Below are positions 5,760 through 6,666 of a stretch of 6,666 nt of DNA, piece by piece (position 1 is the stretch's first letter; every line of letters begins with the position of its first letter). The translations under genes were made by a program, and so were the position numbers. This DNA comes from Candidatus Cloacimonas sp. 4484_140 (GTDB lineage: Bacteria; Cloacimonadota; Cloacimonadia; JGIOTU-2), in contig MVCT01000072.1 in assembly GCA_002049945.1 (NCBI GenBank), positions 1 to 6,666 on the forward strand. The letters are read 5' to 3'. The notes below the pieces were generated by a model. The model worked only from the letters and a program-made list of their open reading frames with translations, ran no database searches and was not told the DNA's origin.

Positions 5760-6666
5760 TTAGCGTATCAGAACAATTTTTTTGCATACCTTTTCTGAAT
5801 TTCCGATCTCTGCTTTCAACAGATAAATTCCTGAAGGAACTGAAATGCCGTGAACATCTGTACCGTCCCATGAAACGGTGAATCCATTTTCAGTTCGATC
5901 AAGAATATCAATATCTTTTATGAATGAACCTTTTAGGGAATACACACCGATTTCGTCAATTTCGAAAATTGCATTTTTATTTTGTGCGAACGTTTGTATT
6001 GATATTGTAGTTATTCCATCTCGATCTGCATTGAAAGGATTGGGATAATTCATGACATGGTAACCATTCTTCTGGGCAATCTCAGGTAGTTCTTCTATTG
6101 CAGCAAGATCCATTTCAAGGAGCACGCATAGTTCTATTGGATCGATCTCGCCTTGATTTGTTGTGCCATCATACACAAACCTTCCGTGAGATATATAGTG
6201 CAAGCCCATAAAGGGAAAGGTCATCGAAGTGCCCTGAAGCGGATTGTGAATGGCAACCGAACCCATATTTTGAGTTCTACCACAAATAGCACAGTCTTCA
6301 ACGCCGTAAACAAGCTGGGGCTCAATATAAATAGAATCACCTGGTGGAGTAGAACCGTAAGGAATAACAGGCAGTATTGAAATATTTTCTATAAGTGCTT
6401 GAGCGATCTCGTGCCCGTCATCGATACCGATATCATGTGTGTAAGGATTATCAATTTCCATGTCAAAGTATTGCTCGGCAGTGTTATTCAAGCCATCGTT
6501 GTCTGTATCATTAGGTGTAGCAAGTGCATGATGCAGGGTATCAAGTGGTGCGATAGTTTTATTAAGCAAGGGAATATCAACGCGGGTAGTATCATCACCA
6601 ATAATATAGGAAAACGAACCATGTTCCATAAAATGAAGCGCCATATAAGGGATATCGATCTCAAGC
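5760..6666 (-). CDS. Secreted or surface protein with duplicated LHxxxHG module, Ca-binding-type repeat and C-terminal FlgD-like/type IX sorting domain (N-terminus outside window)
   Basis: The frame stays open to the window edge, so the visible 301 residues are only the C-terminal part; the ATG at 6644 falls inside a repeat and is not a credible start. In order: a module with PYMALHFMEHGSFSY (from 6650); DTDNDGL through DGHEI (6405-6509), like the aspartate-rich calcium-binding TSP3/dockerin-like repeats; a linker rich in Pro and Tyr; CAICG with a CxxC pair (6282-6293) followed by NMGSVAIHNP; a second copy of the module, PFMGLHYISHGRFVY (from 6215); and YPNPFN to the end (5763-6047), ending WDGTDVHG...SGIYLLKAEI...KKIVLIR, which is the FlgD-like Ig / type IX secretion C-terminal sorting pattern of the FCB group. 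This implies export and attachment to, or release from, the outer surface. The biochemical function is unknown. It lies 22 bp upstream of hflX on the same strand. Confidence 0.8.
   Translation of the reverse strand, partial: LEIDIPYMALHFMEHGSFSYIIGDDTTRVDIPLLNKTIAPLDTLHHALATPNDTDNDGLNNTAEQYFDMEIDNPYTHDIGIDDGHEIAQALIENISILPVIPYGSTPPGDSIYIEPQLVYGVEDCAICGRTQNMGSVAIHNPLQGTSMTFPFMGLHYISHGRFVYDGTTNQGEIDPIELCVLLEMDLAAIEELPEIAQKNGYHVMNYPNPFNADRDGITTISIQTFAQNKNAIFEIDEIGVYSLKGSFIKDIDILDRTENGFTVSWDGTDVHGISVPSGIYLLKAEIGNSEKVCKKIVLIR
5763..6047 (-). other. C-terminal FlgD-like Ig / type IX sorting domain
   Basis: About 95 residues from YPNPFN to KKIVLIR. YPNPFN, the Y-S-L-K-G strand, WDGTDVHG and SGIYLLKAE are the recognisable landmarks of the domain that ends many secreted proteins in the FCB group. 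It is normally the signal for outer-membrane export. Confidence 0.75.
6117..6218 (-). repeat. Protein module copy 2 (LHxxxHGxFxY) in the secreted protein
   Basis: 34 residues beginning FPFMGLHYISHGRFVY and preceded, about 25 residues earlier, by a CAIC pair and NMG. It is the counterpart of copy 1; the two flank the aspartate-rich repeat. Confidence 0.65.
6405..6509 (-). other. Calcium-binding-type aspartate-rich repeat (TSP3/dockerin-like) within the secreted protein
   Basis: DTDNDGLNN, then E-Q-Y-F, then NPYTHDIGIDDGHEI follows the pattern DxDxDGL...E...NPxT...DGxE of bacterial thrombospondin type 3-like repeats. The Asp side chains would ligate calcium and stiffen the chain between the two LHxxxHG modules. 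Assigned by pattern only. Confidence 0.55.
6552..6653 (-). repeat. Protein module copy 1 (LHxxxHGxFxY) in the secreted protein
   Basis: 34 residues beginning IPYMALHFMEHGSFSY. Aligned without gaps to the copy at 6117-6218 they share P, M, L, H, H, G, F and Y in the first 16 positions and about ten identities overall. Anything before it, such as a matching CxxC, lies largely past the window edge. Confidence 0.65.

Noticed and set aside
5578..5763. 61-codon plus-strand frame opposite the hflX start
   Set aside because: Shadow of hflX with no RBS or family resemblance.

Overview
The window (about 39% G+C by eye, no RNA genes seen) looks like a Gram-negative-type chromosome of the FCB superphylum (Bacteroidetes/Fibrobacteres/Chlorobi and relatives). 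My best guess is a candidate phylum such as Cloacimonadota. Three things suggest this: a fused LpxC-FabZ protein inside a lipid A cluster, a secreted protein ending in a YPNPFN-type FlgD-like/type IX sorting domain, and low G+C. The lineage is inferred, not proven.

Layout. Positions 1-2814 (+) hold a tightly overlapping lipid A operon: the 3' part of lpxD, then lpxC-fabZ, then lpxA. It makes the first acylated intermediates of lipid A, and the fused FabZ domain sends the same 3-hydroxyacyl-ACP pool to phospholipid synthesis. A 95-bp gap with promoter-like elements leads to a single HU-family gene (2910-3182). A compact hairpin follows, then dnaN, the beta sliding clamp (3249-4367). On the minus strand, converging on dnaN, are hflX (4421-5737) and, 22 bp upstream of it, the 3' part of a large secreted or surface protein that runs off the window (5760-6666). 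One hairpin at 4390-4422 separates the convergent genes.

The genes are ordinary housekeeping genes apart from the last one. The points most worth a second look are fine-scale. (1) The conserved HflX N-terminus has no ATG, GTG or TTG start in frame, but an AUU codon sits 6 nt after a GAGG. (2) An A9 homopolymer at the lpxC-fabZ/lpxA junction is where a one-base slip gives a canonical ATGA stop/start overlap. (3) The secreted protein carries a duplicated 'PxMxLHxxxHGxFxY' module, with a CxxC ahead of the second copy, that I do not recognise. (4) The hup-dnaN hairpin leaves no room for a separate dnaN promoter.

No stretch over 300 bp lacks a gene. The largest gap is the 95 bp before hup. I see no insertion sequence, CRISPR array, tRNA, rRNA or replication origin.
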